The notes under the pieces were generated by a model. The model ran no database searches, was not told where the DNA came from, and saw only the letters and a program-made list of their open reading frames with translations. Positions 1-8,325 of a stretch of 64,000 nucleotides of DNA are shown piece by piece. This stretch comes from Tumebacillus flagellatus (GTDB taxonomy: Bacteria; Bacillota; Bacilli; Tumebacillales; Tumebacillaceae). Within the stretch, counting starts at the first letter, position 1; each line of letters starts with the position of its first letter. A program made the translations under genes and the position numbers. The DNA is taken from assembly GCF_000714935.1 (NCBI RefSeq), contig NZ_JMIR01000012.1:1-64000 (forward strand), written 5' to 3'.

Positions 1-66
1 AATGGTTACTGTTGCCTTCACCATTCGGGACTTTCACCCTATAGACAACGCCCATGCTGGGCGCGC
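1..66. other. Unassigned sequence with a small hairpin
   Basis: No coding frame is supported here. Positions 49-63 form a perfect 6-bp stem (CGCCCA / TGGGCG) around a 3-nt loop, just after a GGGACTTTCACCC motif at 28-39. It could be the edge of a mobile element or of an RNA continuing outside the window. I cannot assign it. Confidence 0.3.
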
Positions 67-70
67 TATA

Positions 71-99
71 AAAAAAAGAGCCCGCAGAGCGGGCTCTTT
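71..99 (-). terminator. Terminator of the S-layer gene
   Basis: An 11-bp perfect stem (75-85 with 89-99, core AGAGCCCGC/GCGGGCTCT) with a 3-nt loop is followed on the minus strand by a run of seven T (71-77). It lies about 20 nt after the S-layer stop codon, as expected for an intrinsic terminator. Confidence 0.9.
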
Positions 100-116
100 C
101 TTGGTAGCTTCGACTA

Positions 117-3098
117 TTAGTTAGCCGCAGCAACGTTGATGGTGATGGTTTGGGACTTGCTGCCGACGTAAACGGTAGCGGTGATGTCTTTACCGTAGGT
201 GAAGTTGGTAGCGTTGGTCAGCTGGAGCTTGCCAGTTGCGTCGATGGTGAACGCGTTAGCAGCAGCCAGGTTGGTGCTGTTCACGTAGATGGTAGCGGTG
301 TTGTAGTCGGACCATACACCGTACTGATCTTTGCGGATGACGTTCAGTTGAACACCAGCAAGTGCATCAGCGTTGCTCAGAGCGTAGTAGGACTTGTTCG
401 CGAGGCCCAGGTCATCTACGGAATCTTGGATGTTAGCGGTGCCGCTGTTAGCGGTTGCGATCGACTTGTTCACGATGCGGAACTCGCTGGTAGACGGAGC
501 AGCCGGAGATACGGTTACGTCCGTGGTGACTTCTTTCACACCGTCGAGGGTGTTCAGTTTCACCTTGATGGTAGCTTTCTTGTCAGCGGTGTTGTCGGAA
601 CCATCAGCGTTGGTGGTTACGTTAGCGCCGTAGACTTTCGAGGAGTCTGCAGATACTTTCGCAACGGTGGAATCGCTGGAGGTTACAGACAGGATGTCGG
701 ACGGAGCGATCACGTAGGTGTGACCTTGAGCATCTTTCGCAGAGACGGTGATGTCACGTGCGTAGATGTCGCCAGCGTTAGCGGTACCGGAGTGGTCGCC
801 GTTGCCGTTCAGGGTCGGGATCGCAGCGATGCTGTAGGTGAGACCCGAAACGTTGTTCTTCACTACCGATACGGTGGAGGTAGCGGAAGAAGTTACGTTT
901 TCTTTCGCGGTGCCGAGGTCGGTGCCGAATTCTACGGTTACTTTCGCAGAACCGGTTTTCACAGCGTCGCCGGAAACGACGATGTTCGCCAGGTCAGCTT
1001 CGTCGGTGCCGATGTAAGAAGCACCCGGGGTCACAACGTGGCCGTTGACAGATACGCCTACTGCCAGATCGGTCGAGGACTTCTCAACAGATACGCGGTA
1101 CCCGATTTTGCCGTTGTCAACCAGATCAGCAGCGTCGATAACGGTGCCATATTGGTCAAGGAACTTCGGCTTCAGCTTGGAAGTAGCGCCATTGGTCAGG
1201 TACAGAGCGGAAGCAGCATTCACTTCGGTCAGTACGCGAGCATCCTTGATGTCGAGGATGGTTTGAACCGGGGTGGAGCCAACGGTGGAGATGATGGTAG
1301 CTTTGCCGGTAGCGCCAGCCGGGGTCAACTTCAGCTGACCGTAGTGGGAGCTGTTCTTGTCGGTAACCAGAGTCATTTGGCCGCTGAGAGCGCCGGTTGC
1401 AGTGGTTTTCAGCGCTGCGAAGCCAGCTTTCACCACTTGATCAGCAGTCATTGCGTTGCCGAATTGGTCGGTTACGTTGATTTTCAGGTACGCGGTGTCG
1501 CCGAGTGCGATGGTGTCGCTGGATACATCGCCAAACTCGAGCGCGTTCGGAGCAGACAGGTTTTCAACCTTAACGGTCTTGCTGTAGGAAACGCCGGTTT
1601 CTTTGTTTACTACAGTGACAACAACGTTCTCTGCGGTGGTTACTGCAGAGGTGTCGAGGGTGATGATCGCGTTACCGTCGCCGTCGTTGTCGAATGCTGC
1701 AACAACATTGGAGTCGGAGGTCAGAATGGTAAGAGCGCCATCGAGAGCCGTCTTGGAAGTGATTGCAGTGCCGTATTGATCCAGAGCGGAAACCGCGATG
1801 GAACCAGCAGCAGAATCGCCGAGGTAGAGCTTATCGGTGTTTTCCGGAAGCACTACATCACCGAAGGTGAACTTGTCGATCTTCGCTGCAGCTGCGACGT
1901 TGAGGGTCTTGGAGAACGGAAGACCGGAAGCAGAGTCAACCAAGGTTACAACAACTTTCGCCGGAGCGTTGTCCGCGTTGAAGTTGATGCCGGTAACGGA
2001 ACCGATACCCTTGGACTTGGTCAGTGCAACGGAACCACCGTTAGACGCGTACGATTGTACGGAAGCGGTCTTGGTGATGTCGGTGTTGTACTGATCGTAT
2101 ACTTTATAAGCGAAGGAAGCGGACAGACCGTCTTTCGCTTTGATCACGTCATCGCCGATGATGTCGATCTTCGCGATCTTCTGTGCTTCGAATTTAACGG
2201 TGTTGGTGATTGCGGTGTCGGTCAGGCCGGAAACCGTTACGGTGTAGTCGCCTTCGGAGAAGGTACCGGAGGATTTCACCAGGGTAGCGGTGGTCTTGTC
2301 GTCGCTCCAGGTAGCGGAGTCAACTTGAACCGAGGTGGTAGCTTTCTTCACGGAGAAGGTAGCTTTCGTGGTGTCAACCGGCTGGTTGAACTTCACGGTG
2401 ATGGTGTTAGCAGCCGTAGCGGAAACGGTAGCGGAAACTGCGCCGACCGGTACTTTTACGGTGTCAACAGCGGTTTGCCAACGAACGGTCAGGGAAGCAA
2501 CTTGCTCACGGGTAGCAGTGCCTTTCGGATCGAACGCGCCGTTGGAGCCGGAGATGTAACCGAGTTTGAACGCGGTGCCGACTGCGTCTTTCGCGTAGTC
2601 CGCGATGTCAGCTGCGTCGGAGAAGGTCAGGTTTGCTGCGCCGCCGGTTACAACGTCTTTGCCTGCTGCCAGGTTCAGAGCGCGACCGAAGATTACAGCC
2701 ATGTCTTCACGGGTCAGGTTGGAACCTGCGCCGAATTGGCCGTTGCCGGTACCTTTGATCAGACCAGCTTTAACTGCTGCTTCAACCGCTGCGAAAGCGT
2801 AGTGATCTTTCGGAACGTCGGTGAAGGTAGCGGTTGCCGGAGCGGAGGTGGTGTCGAGCTTCAGAGCTTTTGCGAGGATGATCGCGAAGTCTTGGCGCTC
2901 GATGGTGCCGGTCGGGTTGAAGTTCCCGTTGCCTACACCGTTCAGGATGCCAGCATCAGCCAGTTTGAGGATCGCGTCTTTCGCGAAAGAACCGTCGATG
3001 TCGGAGAAGGTGGTGCCAGCGAATGCTGCCGGTGCAACCAGTGCGGATGCAACTGCGGATGCAGCTACAGTTGCGGTGAGCTTCTTGCTTTTGTTCAC
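117..3098 (-). CDS. S-layer protein with three SLH domains
   Basis: This encodes a secreted cell-surface protein of 993 aa. The start is taken as GTG at 3098 because AAGGAGGA lies just upstream; the frame stays open further upstream but that is leader. The signal peptide has a basic start (KSKK) and a hydrophobic Ala-rich core ending AAFA. Three SLH domains follow (roughly residues 30-200; motifs such as FSDI..AKDAI, FTDVPKDHYA and the ...TREDMAV type), which bind pyruvylated secondary cell-wall polymer. The remaining ~780 residues are Thr/Val/Ala-rich beta-sandwich, Big-like repeats with recurring DQYGT motifs. It is the size and style of a major S-layer subunit. It is monocistronic, with its own promoter, leader and terminator. 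Confidence 0.93.
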   Translation of the reverse strand: MNKSKKLTATVAASAVASALVAPAAFAGTTFSDIDGSFAKDAILKLADAGILNGVGNGNFNPTGTIERQDFAIILAKALKLDTTSAPATATFTDVPKDHYAFAAVEAAVKAGLIKGTGNGQFGAGSNLTREDMAVIFGRALNLAAGKDVVTGGAANLTFSDAADIADYAKDAVGTAFKLGYISGSNGAFDPKGTATREQVASLTVRWQTAVDTVKVPVGAVSATVSATAANTITVKFNQPVDTTKATFSVKKATTSVQVDSATWSDDKTTATLVKSSGTFSEGDYTVTVSGLTDTAITNTVKFEAQKIAKIDIIGDDVIKAKDGLSASFAYKVYDQYNTDITKTASVQSYASNGGSVALTKSKGIGSVTGINFNADNAPAKVVVTLVDSASGLPFSKTLNVAAAAKIDKFTFGDVVLPENTDKLYLGDSAAGSIAVSALDQYGTAITSKTALDGALTILTSDSNVVAAFDNDGDGNAIITLDTSAVTTAENVVVTVVNKETGVSYSKTVKVENLSAPNALEFGDVSSDTIALGDTAYLKINVTDQFGNAMTADQVVKAGFAALKTTATGALSGQMTLVTDKNSSHYGQLKLTPAGATGKATIISTVGSTPVQTILDIKDARVLTEVNAASALYLTNGATSKLKPKFLDQYGTVIDAADLVDNGKIGYRVSVEKSSTDLAVGVSVNGHVVTPGASYIGTDEADLANIVVSGDAVKTGSAKVTVEFGTDLGTAKENVTSSATSTVSVVKNNVSGLTYSIAAIPTLNGNGDHSGTANAGDIYARDITVSAKDAQGHTYVIAPSDILSVTSSDSTVAKVSADSSKVYGANVTTNADGSDNTADKKATIKVKLNTLDGVKEVTTDVTVSPAAPSTSEFRIVNKSIATANSGTANIQDSVDDLGLANKSYYALSNADALAGVQLNVIRKDQYGVWSDYNTATIYVNSTNLAAANAFTIDATGKLQLTNATNFTYGKDITATVYVGSKSQTITINVAAAN

Positions 3099-3358
3099 AG
3101 AGTCTTCCTCCTTCGGATTGCGAGTCCAGATCACTGCCGATTCAAACCTCTGCAACAGTTCAGAAAGTTCGCCGTACAATGCCTGCACTCTCTTAAAAGA
3201 AAAATTGTATAGACCCTTGAGGATATATGCTCCTGTCGAATCGGCTCGAGACGACAGGCTGGCTAGCAGTTTGTGGTCCTGGTGGCGCCAAGACCACTCC
3301 CCGGCGGAGCTCTCATGACAGCTCCACGGCGGTTGAGTTTCTCAAGGGCTCGAGCCTA
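3099..3358 (-). promoter_or_regulatory. Long structured 5' leader of the S-layer mRNA
   Basis: About 260 nt separate the predicted start of transcription from the GTG start. On the minus strand it can fold into serial hairpins: CCTGTCG/CGACAGG (3232-3238 with 3252-3258), GTGGTC/GACCAC (3273-3278 with 3292-3297), GGAGCT/AGCTCC (3306-3311 with 3320-3325), TTGAG/CTCAA (3333-3345) and a GGCTCGAGCC palindrome (3347-3356). Long stable leaders are known for S-layer mRNAs in general. The stabilising role here is inferred. Confidence 0.65.
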
Positions 3359-3365
3359 TGTCTGT

Positions 3366-3394
3366 ACTATAGCAAACTCCGAAAAGTTTGTCAC
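3366..3394 (-). promoter_or_regulatory. SigA-type promoter of the S-layer gene
   Basis: A -35 GTGACA (3389-3394) and a -10 TATAGT (3366-3371) are separated by exactly 17 bp and read toward the S-layer gene. Both hexamers differ from consensus at one position. Confidence 0.75.
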
Positions 3395-3581
3395 TAGCTA
3401 GAGGACAAAAAGTAGCCCACTAGATTCTGTAAGTGTGTCCAATTTGAAACATACAGAAAATTCGACACACCCCTTCTCGGTTTTGCTACAGGCGTCCCGC
3501 CCGAACTAACAGGGGAATCAAGTATTGATTGTAGAGCAGGACTGTTGTTTTTGACAACTACTTTTTTCCATGGGTATTAAA
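3395..3581. other. Intergenic DNA, nothing recognised
   Basis: This AT-rich stretch lies between the S-layer promoter and the terminator of the glycosyltransferase operon. I see no gene or clear motif. Confidence 0.5.
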
Positions 3582-3613
3582 AAACCCCTACTCACTCTAT
3601 GTGAGCAGGGGTT
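3582..3613 (-). terminator. Terminator of the glycan/SLH operon
   Basis: The hairpin AACCCCT-A-CTCAC / GTGAG-C-AGGGGTT is followed on the minus strand by a T-run (reverse of the A-run near 3579-3584). It sits 24 nt past the glycosyltransferase stop. Confidence 0.85.
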
Positions 3614-3636
3614 GAACTATGCCGTTTGTCGAAATC

Positions 3637-4764
3637 TCACAGCAGATTTTTGTATAGATCTGTCGTCTCTTGAACCAGTCGGGAAAGCGCAAAGCGGCGG
3701 AAGACCATCTCTTGCCCGGCCTTCGCCAGCCGCTCCCTCAACTCGGTGTTCTTGACGAGGAGACACACCGCTTCCGCAAGTGCGTCCGGATTGGCCGACG
3801 GCACCAGCAATCCGTCCACGCCGTCGGTGATCACTTCCGGCGTTCCGCCCACCGCGGTGGCGATCATCGGCACTCCGACCGCCAACGCTTCCAAGATCGC
3901 GACCGAGAGACCCTCCGACAGCGACGGCAGGACAAACACGTCGAGCTGCGGCAAGAGGTCGGGGACGTCCTTGCGGAACCCCATGAACTTAATGTAGGAG
4001 TCCACGCCGAGCTCCTTGGCCTCCCGTTCCAGCTCTTGATGCAAATCCCCTTCGCCGATCCACGGAAACACGACGTCTTGGCGCTCTTGCACGATCTTCC
4101 GGATCGCTTTCAACAGATAGGTGTGCCCCTTGACCGGATGCAGGCGGGCGACGGTGCCGACGATCGTCACGTCCTCGTCCACACCGATCAACTCGCGCAA
4201 GTTCGTCACGGGCTGGTGAGCGACCGGCTCCTCCGGCAACTCCAGCGCGTTGTGGATGACGCTGAGTTTGTCCTTGGGCATGCCGACTTTGACCAAGTCC
4301 CGCTTCATCGCTTCCGAGACGAGGATGAAGTGGTCGACATATTGCCAGGTCTTCTGCTCCGCCGCTCCGAAGATCATGCGTTTCCACGCCACCGGATAGT
4401 CCAGCGACATGATGCTGTGCACGGTGGTCACCAACTTGGCGGGGAATCCCTCCGCCCGGTTGGCCAGCCGCCCGATCAAGTTGGCGCGCACGCCGTGCGT
4501 ATGGATGACGTGCGGCCGCCAATCGCGGATCAAGTCGCGCAACGGATTCAGACCGCCGATCGACTTGGAGTCGCTCTTCAGCACTGTCGTCGGAATGCCG
4601 AGCGCCCGGACGCGGGCTGAAAACTCCTCTTCATAGAAGACGGCGACCTGCGGATGAAATTCATGTGCGTCCAAGTGGCTGACGAGCCCGAGCAGGTGCT
4701 GTTCCGCCCCGCCGAACTCGCCGCCCCCGATCAAGTACAGGACGCGTATCGGTGCTTCCACCAT
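3637..4764 (-). CDS. Glycosyltransferase family 4 (GT-B fold)
   Basis: This 375-aa protein has the GT-B layout. The N-terminal acceptor domain starts with a Gly-rich loop (GGGEFGGAEQHLLGL). The C-terminal nucleotide-sugar domain has the E-x7-E motif region EGLSVAILEALAVGVPMIAT followed by GGTPEVI. It should transfer a sugar from an activated nucleotide donor to a growing glycan at the cytoplasmic face of the membrane. It is the last gene of a three-gene operon (6825 to 3637), 16 nt after the O-antigen-ligase-like gene. Together with the neighbouring S-layer gene this suggests surface polysaccharide or S-layer glycan work. The substrate cannot be read from sequence. Confidence 0.85.
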   Translation of the reverse strand: MVEAPIRVLYLIGGGEFGGAEQHLLGLVSHLDAHEFHPQVAVFYEEEFSARVRALGIPTTVLKSDSKSIGGLNPLRDLIRDWRPHVIHTHGVRANLIGRLANRAEGFPAKLVTTVHSIMSLDYPVAWKRMIFGAAEQKTWQYVDHFILVSEAMKRDLVKVGMPKDKLSVIHNALELPEEPVAHQPVTNLRELIGVDEDVTIVGTVARLHPVKGHTYLLKAIRKIVQERQDVVFPWIGEGDLHQELEREAKELGVDSYIKFMGFRKDVPDLLPQLDVFVLPSLSEGLSVAILEALAVGVPMIATAVGGTPEVITDGVDGLLVPSANPDALAEAVCLLVKNTELRERLAKAGQEMVFRRFALSRLVQETTDLYKNLL

Positions 4765-4780
4765 GATTGACCGCCTGCCT

Positions 4781-6121
4781 TTATGCGTTTGCTTTCTCGC
4801 GCATCAAGCGAATCCCGGCGAAGAGGATCGCGATCAGCACCCAGAAGTGCGTGGTAACGTTCAAGTCTTCAATAATCGCAGCCGTCACGTTCTCGACGAT
4901 CATCCCGAACAGAGCGGCCGTAATGCCGGCATTGAGCGCGTACAGGTACGAGCCTTTTTGCTTCATGCCGAATACTGCTTTGGCGCCGTTGATGACCGGG
5001 GTCACGATCATCGCCACGTAGGCGAGGAGACCTGCCAACCCGGTTTCGGCGAGCAATTTCATATATTGGTTGTCGATCCACGTCGCGCCCGGCATGTTGT
5101 GACGGGTGGCAACCGAGTCGCCCGCCGTCCCAAGCCCGGTGCCGAACACCGGATAGCGTTTCCAGATGTCAAACGCACGGGTCCAGAACTCGACGCGGCC
5201 TTTGTTGGAAGACTTGTTGAGGTACTCCGGTGTGAACGCCAGCGTCAGGCGATGGACGACGTCCGGCGCGACAAACGGCGCTGCGATCAAACCGACGATG
5301 CCGATGCCCGCCAGCCACTTGTTGCGGGTGATCAGCGTGTACAGCGCCATGCCCGCCACGAAGCCGATCCACGCGCCGCGCGAATACGTCATCACCATCG
5401 TGTACATCAACATGAGCGAGACGATGCCGTACAGCGAGCGCTTCAGCCAATCCTTGGCATGCAGGCACAGCGAGATGGCGATCGGCGCGATCAAGACCAT
5501 ATACCCGCCCAGCGCGTTCGGGTTGCCGATCGTCGAGAACACGCGCAGCTTGATGCTGCTTTCCTGCTCGGAGTAGACCCAGCTCTTCGGAGATTCGACG
5601 CCGGAGAGCTTTTGGTAGATGCCGAAGCACGCCACGACGAACGCCGCGATGATCATCGCGTTGATCATGTCCTTGATCGTGTCTTCGTCGTCGAGCAACG
5701 CGTTGAGAACAAAGAAATACAGCGACCCTTCCAGCAGCGTCCGGATGCCGTCCACAAACGTCGACAGGTCCAGATTCACCGGCACCCAGGTGTAGGGTTT
5801 CGGGGAGATGCGCAGCGTCTCCGGGTGGAACACCCAGTTAAACACGGCGGAAAGCACCGCGACGATCGCCACGACGAGAATTAGTTTATGCAGTCGGCTC
5901 GCTTTCCAGTCGAAGCGGCCCTCCGCTTTGGATTTCTGGTAGAACGCGAGATACAAGAGAAGGATCATCAGTTCCTTCCAAGCCGGAACCAGCGAACCGA
6001 GTACCGGAATGTGACCCAGCGCGTCGCGCAGGATGTAGTTGACCATCGAGAACAGCGAGAGGATGAGCAACAGGTAATAGGTCCAACCGCGCGTGCGGGA
6101 ATTCTGCAAAGTGACTCCCAT
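4781..6121 (-). CDS. O-antigen ligase/polymerase (Wzy/WaaL-like) membrane protein
   Basis: This 446-aa polytopic membrane protein has about ten or more hydrophobic segments and a large extracytoplasmic loop in the middle to C-terminal half. The loop contains the family hallmark region FGTGLGTAGDSVATRHN. Members polymerise or transfer lipid-linked glycans outside the membrane. The ATG at 6121 lies 2 nt after the stop of the SLH gene, so the two are translationally close. It is probably the polymerase or ligase for the glycan built by the downstream glycosyltransferase. Its exact partner is unknown. Confidence 0.8.
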   Translation of the reverse strand: MGVTLQNSRTRGWTYYLLLILSLFSMVNYILRDALGHIPVLGSLVPAWKELMILLLYLAFYQKSKAEGRFDWKASRLHKLILVVAIVAVLSAVFNWVFHPETLRISPKPYTWVPVNLDLSTFVDGIRTLLEGSLYFFVLNALLDDEDTIKDMINAMIIAAFVVACFGIYQKLSGVESPKSWVYSEQESSIKLRVFSTIGNPNALGGYMVLIAPIAISLCLHAKDWLKRSLYGIVSLMLMYTMVMTYSRGAWIGFVAGMALYTLITRNKWLAGIGIVGLIAAPFVAPDVVHRLTLAFTPEYLNKSSNKGRVEFWTRAFDIWKRYPVFGTGLGTAGDSVATRHNMPGATWIDNQYMKLLAETGLAGLLAYVAMIVTPVINGAKAVFGMKQKGSYLYALNAGITAALFGMIVENVTAAIIEDLNVTTHFWVLIAILFAGIRLMREKANA

Positions 6122-6123
6122 TC

Positions 6124-6825
6124 CTACTTCCCTCCCTTCTTGGCATTCGTGTCCGTCTTGGTTTCCGGACGGGTTTCACGCAACGCCTTCGCAAACAGGG
6201 AAGCCACCGTCGCCCGGTTGGCGTTCTCGTCGGGACGGAAGGTGTTGTCTTCATACCCCTTGGCATACTTGTTGGCGATCATCGTGTCGATGGCCTGTTC
6301 GTACGGGTTGCCAGCGACGTCGTTGACCGGCGATACGCCATCGGTCGAAGTACTGTATTGCAGGTGCAGCGATTGAACAACGCCTTGCGCCAATTCACCG
6401 CGCGTCACCGGCTTGTCCGGTTGGAACTGCCCGCTCGCCAAATCCTTGAACGGGATCAAATTGCGCTTCTCGGCTTCAGCCAGCACCGGAACCGACCAGT
6501 GCGTGGGCGACACGTCCGTGTACTTGACGGTGGCGGTCTTGTCCAGCGTGTCGAGATTCACACCGTCCACGCGCAACATCAGCGCGACCAGTTCGGCGCG
6601 TGTCATCACGGCTTCCGGATAGAAGTTGTAGACGGTACTGTCACGGCCTTTCATGAAGCCCTGGTTGTACATGTACTCAATGTCATACGCCGCCCAGTGC
6701 GATTGCGGCACGTCTTGGAAAACAGTAAATCCCGTTGGGAACGGCAGCTGGTAAAACAGCCCGATCGTGATAAAATAGAGGACCACGACCACTGAAGTGA
6801 ACCAGACGAACTTTTTATTCCGCAT
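6124..6825 (-). CDS. Membrane-anchored protein with three SLH domains
   Basis: This 233-aa protein starts with a short basic stretch and one transmembrane segment (about residues 7-24), so the rest faces outward. Three SLH-type repeats follow (FQDVPQSHWAAYDIEYM, YTDVSPTHWSVPVLAEAE, VNDVAGNPYEQAIDTM), each with its TRAELV/TRGELA/NRATVA half. It ends in a short Lys-rich tail. SLH domains bind pyruvylated cell-wall polymer; here they would tether the membrane to the wall or present a scaffold. It is the first gene of the operon, preceded by GAGGAAT and a good promoter. Confidence 0.82.
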   Translation of the reverse strand: MRNKKFVWFTSVVVVLYFITIGLFYQLPFPTGFTVFQDVPQSHWAAYDIEYMYNQGFMKGRDSTVYNFYPEAVMTRAELVALMLRVDGVNLDTLDKTATVKYTDVSPTHWSVPVLAEAEKRNLIPFKDLASGQFQPDKPVTRGELAQGVVQSLHLQYSTSTDGVSPVNDVAGNPYEQAIDTMIANKYAKGYEDNTFRPDENANRATVASLFAKALRETRPETKTDTNAKKGGK

Positions 6826-6876
6826 GTGATTCCGATTCCTCCATTTTTTTCTGCTCCTGTAGACAAATACTCATAT

Positions 6877-6905
6877 ATTGTAAGACTCGTTCACGGGCGC
6901 GTCAA
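6877..6905 (-). promoter_or_regulatory. Promoter of the SLH-Wzy-GT operon
   Basis: A -35 TTGACG (6900-6905) and a -10 TACAAT (6877-6882) are spaced 17 bp apart and read toward the SLH membrane protein gene. Confidence 0.75.
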
Positions 6906-6934
6906 TTCACACACCGTAACAAAAACGTGACAAG

Positions 6935-6964
6935 TTGCAATTCCCGCCCACCAAAGGGTACGAT
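6935..6964 (+). promoter_or_regulatory. Candidate promoter of yvyE
   Basis: TTGCAA (6935-6940) and TACGAT (6959-6964) are spaced 18 bp and lie 30 nt before the chosen start. This is a moderate match to a SigA promoter. Confidence 0.5.
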
Positions 6965-6994
6965 ATGAGGTGGGAAATAAGGGAGGTCATGCCC

Positions 6995-7642
6995 ATGTTA
7001 AAATCCTACCGCACCTTGCTCGCTCCAGGCGTTGAAACGCTGATCATAAAAAAATCCCGCTTCATCGGATACGCCACCCCCGTGCAATCGGAGGAAGAAG
7101 CGCTGGAGTTCATCGCTTCCCTGCAAAAAAAGCACTGGGACGCCACCCACAACTGCTACGCGTACGTCTTCGGCCCGCACGACGAAGTGCAAAAAGCAAG
7201 CGATGACGGCGAACCGTCCGGCACCGCCGGCAAACCGATCCTTGAAGTGATCAAGAAGGAAGAACTGCACAACGTCGCCGTCGTGGTCACCCGCTACTTC
7301 GGCGGGATCATGCTCGGCGCGGGCGGGCTGATTCGCGCGTACTCGTCCGGTTGCGTCGCCGCTTTGCACGCCGCCGGCATCGTCACGCGGATTTTGTTCC
7401 AAGAGATCGCCATCGACATCGACTACACGTGGTACGGCAAGATCGAAAACGAACTGCACGCCGGCGGATGGCACATCGACCGCGTGGACTACCTCGACCG
7501 CGTCACCGTCTACGCGCTCTGCCCCGTAGACGAAACACAATCCCTGCACAAGCAGTTGATCAACGCCACCAACGGACAGGCTCTGCTCACCGACATCGAA
7601 CAGCGCTACTATTTCTTGCAAGACGGCAAACTCGTCCGCTAG
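6995..7642 (+). CDS. yvyE: YigZ/IMPACT family protein (YvyE)
   Basis: This 215-aa protein starts at ATG 6995, chosen because GGAGGT lies 7 nt upstream; earlier in-frame ATGs lack a ribosome site. It shows the IMPACT/UPF0029 domain in the first ~120 residues (KKSRFIGYATPV, DATHNCYAYVFG, DDGEPSGTAGKPIL, VVVTRYFGGIMLGAGGLIRAY) and the C-terminal DUF1949 ferredoxin-like domain. Length matches B. subtilis YvyE. The family is linked to translation or stress regulation; its biochemical role is unsettled. It is monocistronic, with its own promoter and terminator. Confidence 0.9.
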   Translation: MLKSYRTLLAPGVETLIIKKSRFIGYATPVQSEEEALEFIASLQKKHWDATHNCYAYVFGPHDEVQKASDDGEPSGTAGKPILEVIKKEELHNVAVVVTRYFGGIMLGAGGLIRAYSSGCVAALHAAGIVTRILFQEIAIDIDYTWYGKIENELHAGGWHIDRVDYLDRVTVYALCPVDETQSLHKQLINATNGQALLTDIEQRYYFLQDGKLVR

Positions 7643-7670
7643 GTGTACGAGATTCCACCCCATCCCTTTC

Positions 7671-7701
7671 AAAAACGTCCCAGCCACGTCGGGGCGTTTT
7701 T
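7671..7701 (+). terminator. Terminator of yvyE
   Basis: AAAAACGTCCC pairs with GGGGCGTTTTT across a 9-nt loop (one T-G wobble). The 3' arm ends in five T, 28 nt after the yvyE stop. Confidence 0.85.
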
Positions 7702-7718
7702 GATGTACGACACGCCCG

Positions 7719-7833
7719 CCGGTGCGGTTGATTCTCCCCCCCGCTTACTCACCGGTGCGATTGAATCCACCCCCGCTTTTTCGCCAAGGGTGTTTGAGTC
7801 TACCGCAAGTTTACTAGCCGGGGCGTTTTTTAT
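7719..7833. repeat. Degenerate ~33-nt tandem repeat
   Basis: Units beginning at about 7719, 7752, 7784 and 7818 share the pattern CCGGTGCGRTTGAWTC-N-ACCCCCGCTTNNTC in decaying form. The first two are clearly alike and the last is partial. They lie between yvyE and the ComK-like gene, and no coding frame explains them. Confidence 0.5.
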
Positions 7834-8325
7834 CTACCGCATGCGCTCTTGATAAAACGTCTGCACGATCTTGGCATGCCGCACTTGCTGCTCGGCAAAG
7901 TCGGCGCTTTGCAAGCACGTCCACGTCTTGCCGCCCGCCATTCTCACGCGGCAGGAAGTCGGCGACGGGCCGCCTTGAATCTGCGCGATGCTGTGCGCGG
8001 CAACGTAGCCCGTCGTGCCGTCCTTGGCGACGCGCGGCGTGCGCATCTTCAGCGGAATCAGCACGAGTCGCGGCGAGAACGGCAGCGGAACGTGCAACCT
8101 TTTTCCTAGTATATCCCCATAGCGCTCTCGCACAGCCGTCAAATCCACGCCGTAATAGCGGGCGATGCCCTTGAGCACGGCGGGTACGGGCCGCGGGTCC
8201 AACCACCCCTCTCCGTCCGTCAACTCCACGCGCGTCATGTCTCCGCCGCCCTCCACGTAGACGGGCGCCAAAACCGCCAACTCCCGAATGAAACTCTCCA
8301 CCTCTTGCCTGCTCTCCCTCTCCAA
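7834..8325 (-). CDS. comK: ComK-like competence transcription factor
   Basis: This 163-aa product is read from TTG at 8325, chosen because AGAGGAGGAG lies about 8 nt upstream. A longer frame from GTG 8481 would add 52 Ser/Arg-rich residues with no good ribosome site. From the start the protein follows the order of ComK landmarks as I remember them: an early hydrophobic strand (ELAVLAPVY), the RYYGVDLTAVRERYG segment (ComK has RFFGSSYAGRKAGTYE), a basic/Pro-rich linker to LVLIPLKM (ComK IFLFPTL), a GYVAAHSI strand, GGKTW and a C-terminal EQQVRHAKIVQTFYQERM helix. ComK binds AT-box promoters of DNA-uptake genes. It is divergent from a small sigma-factor gene. Family membership is by eye. Confidence 0.68.
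   Translation of the reverse strand: MERESRQEVESFIRELAVLAPVYVEGGGDMTRVELTDGEGWLDPRPVPAVLKGIARYYGVDLTAVRERYGDILGKRLHVPLPFSPRLVLIPLKMRTPRVAKDGTTGYVAAHSIAQIQGGPSPTSCRVRMAGGKTWTCLQSADFAEQQVRHAKIVQTFYQERMR

Noticed and set aside
150-3212. A 1020-codon open frame antisense to the S-layer gene
   Set aside because: It mirrors the S-layer gene, has no ribosome site or domain, and comes from biased codon use on the other strand.
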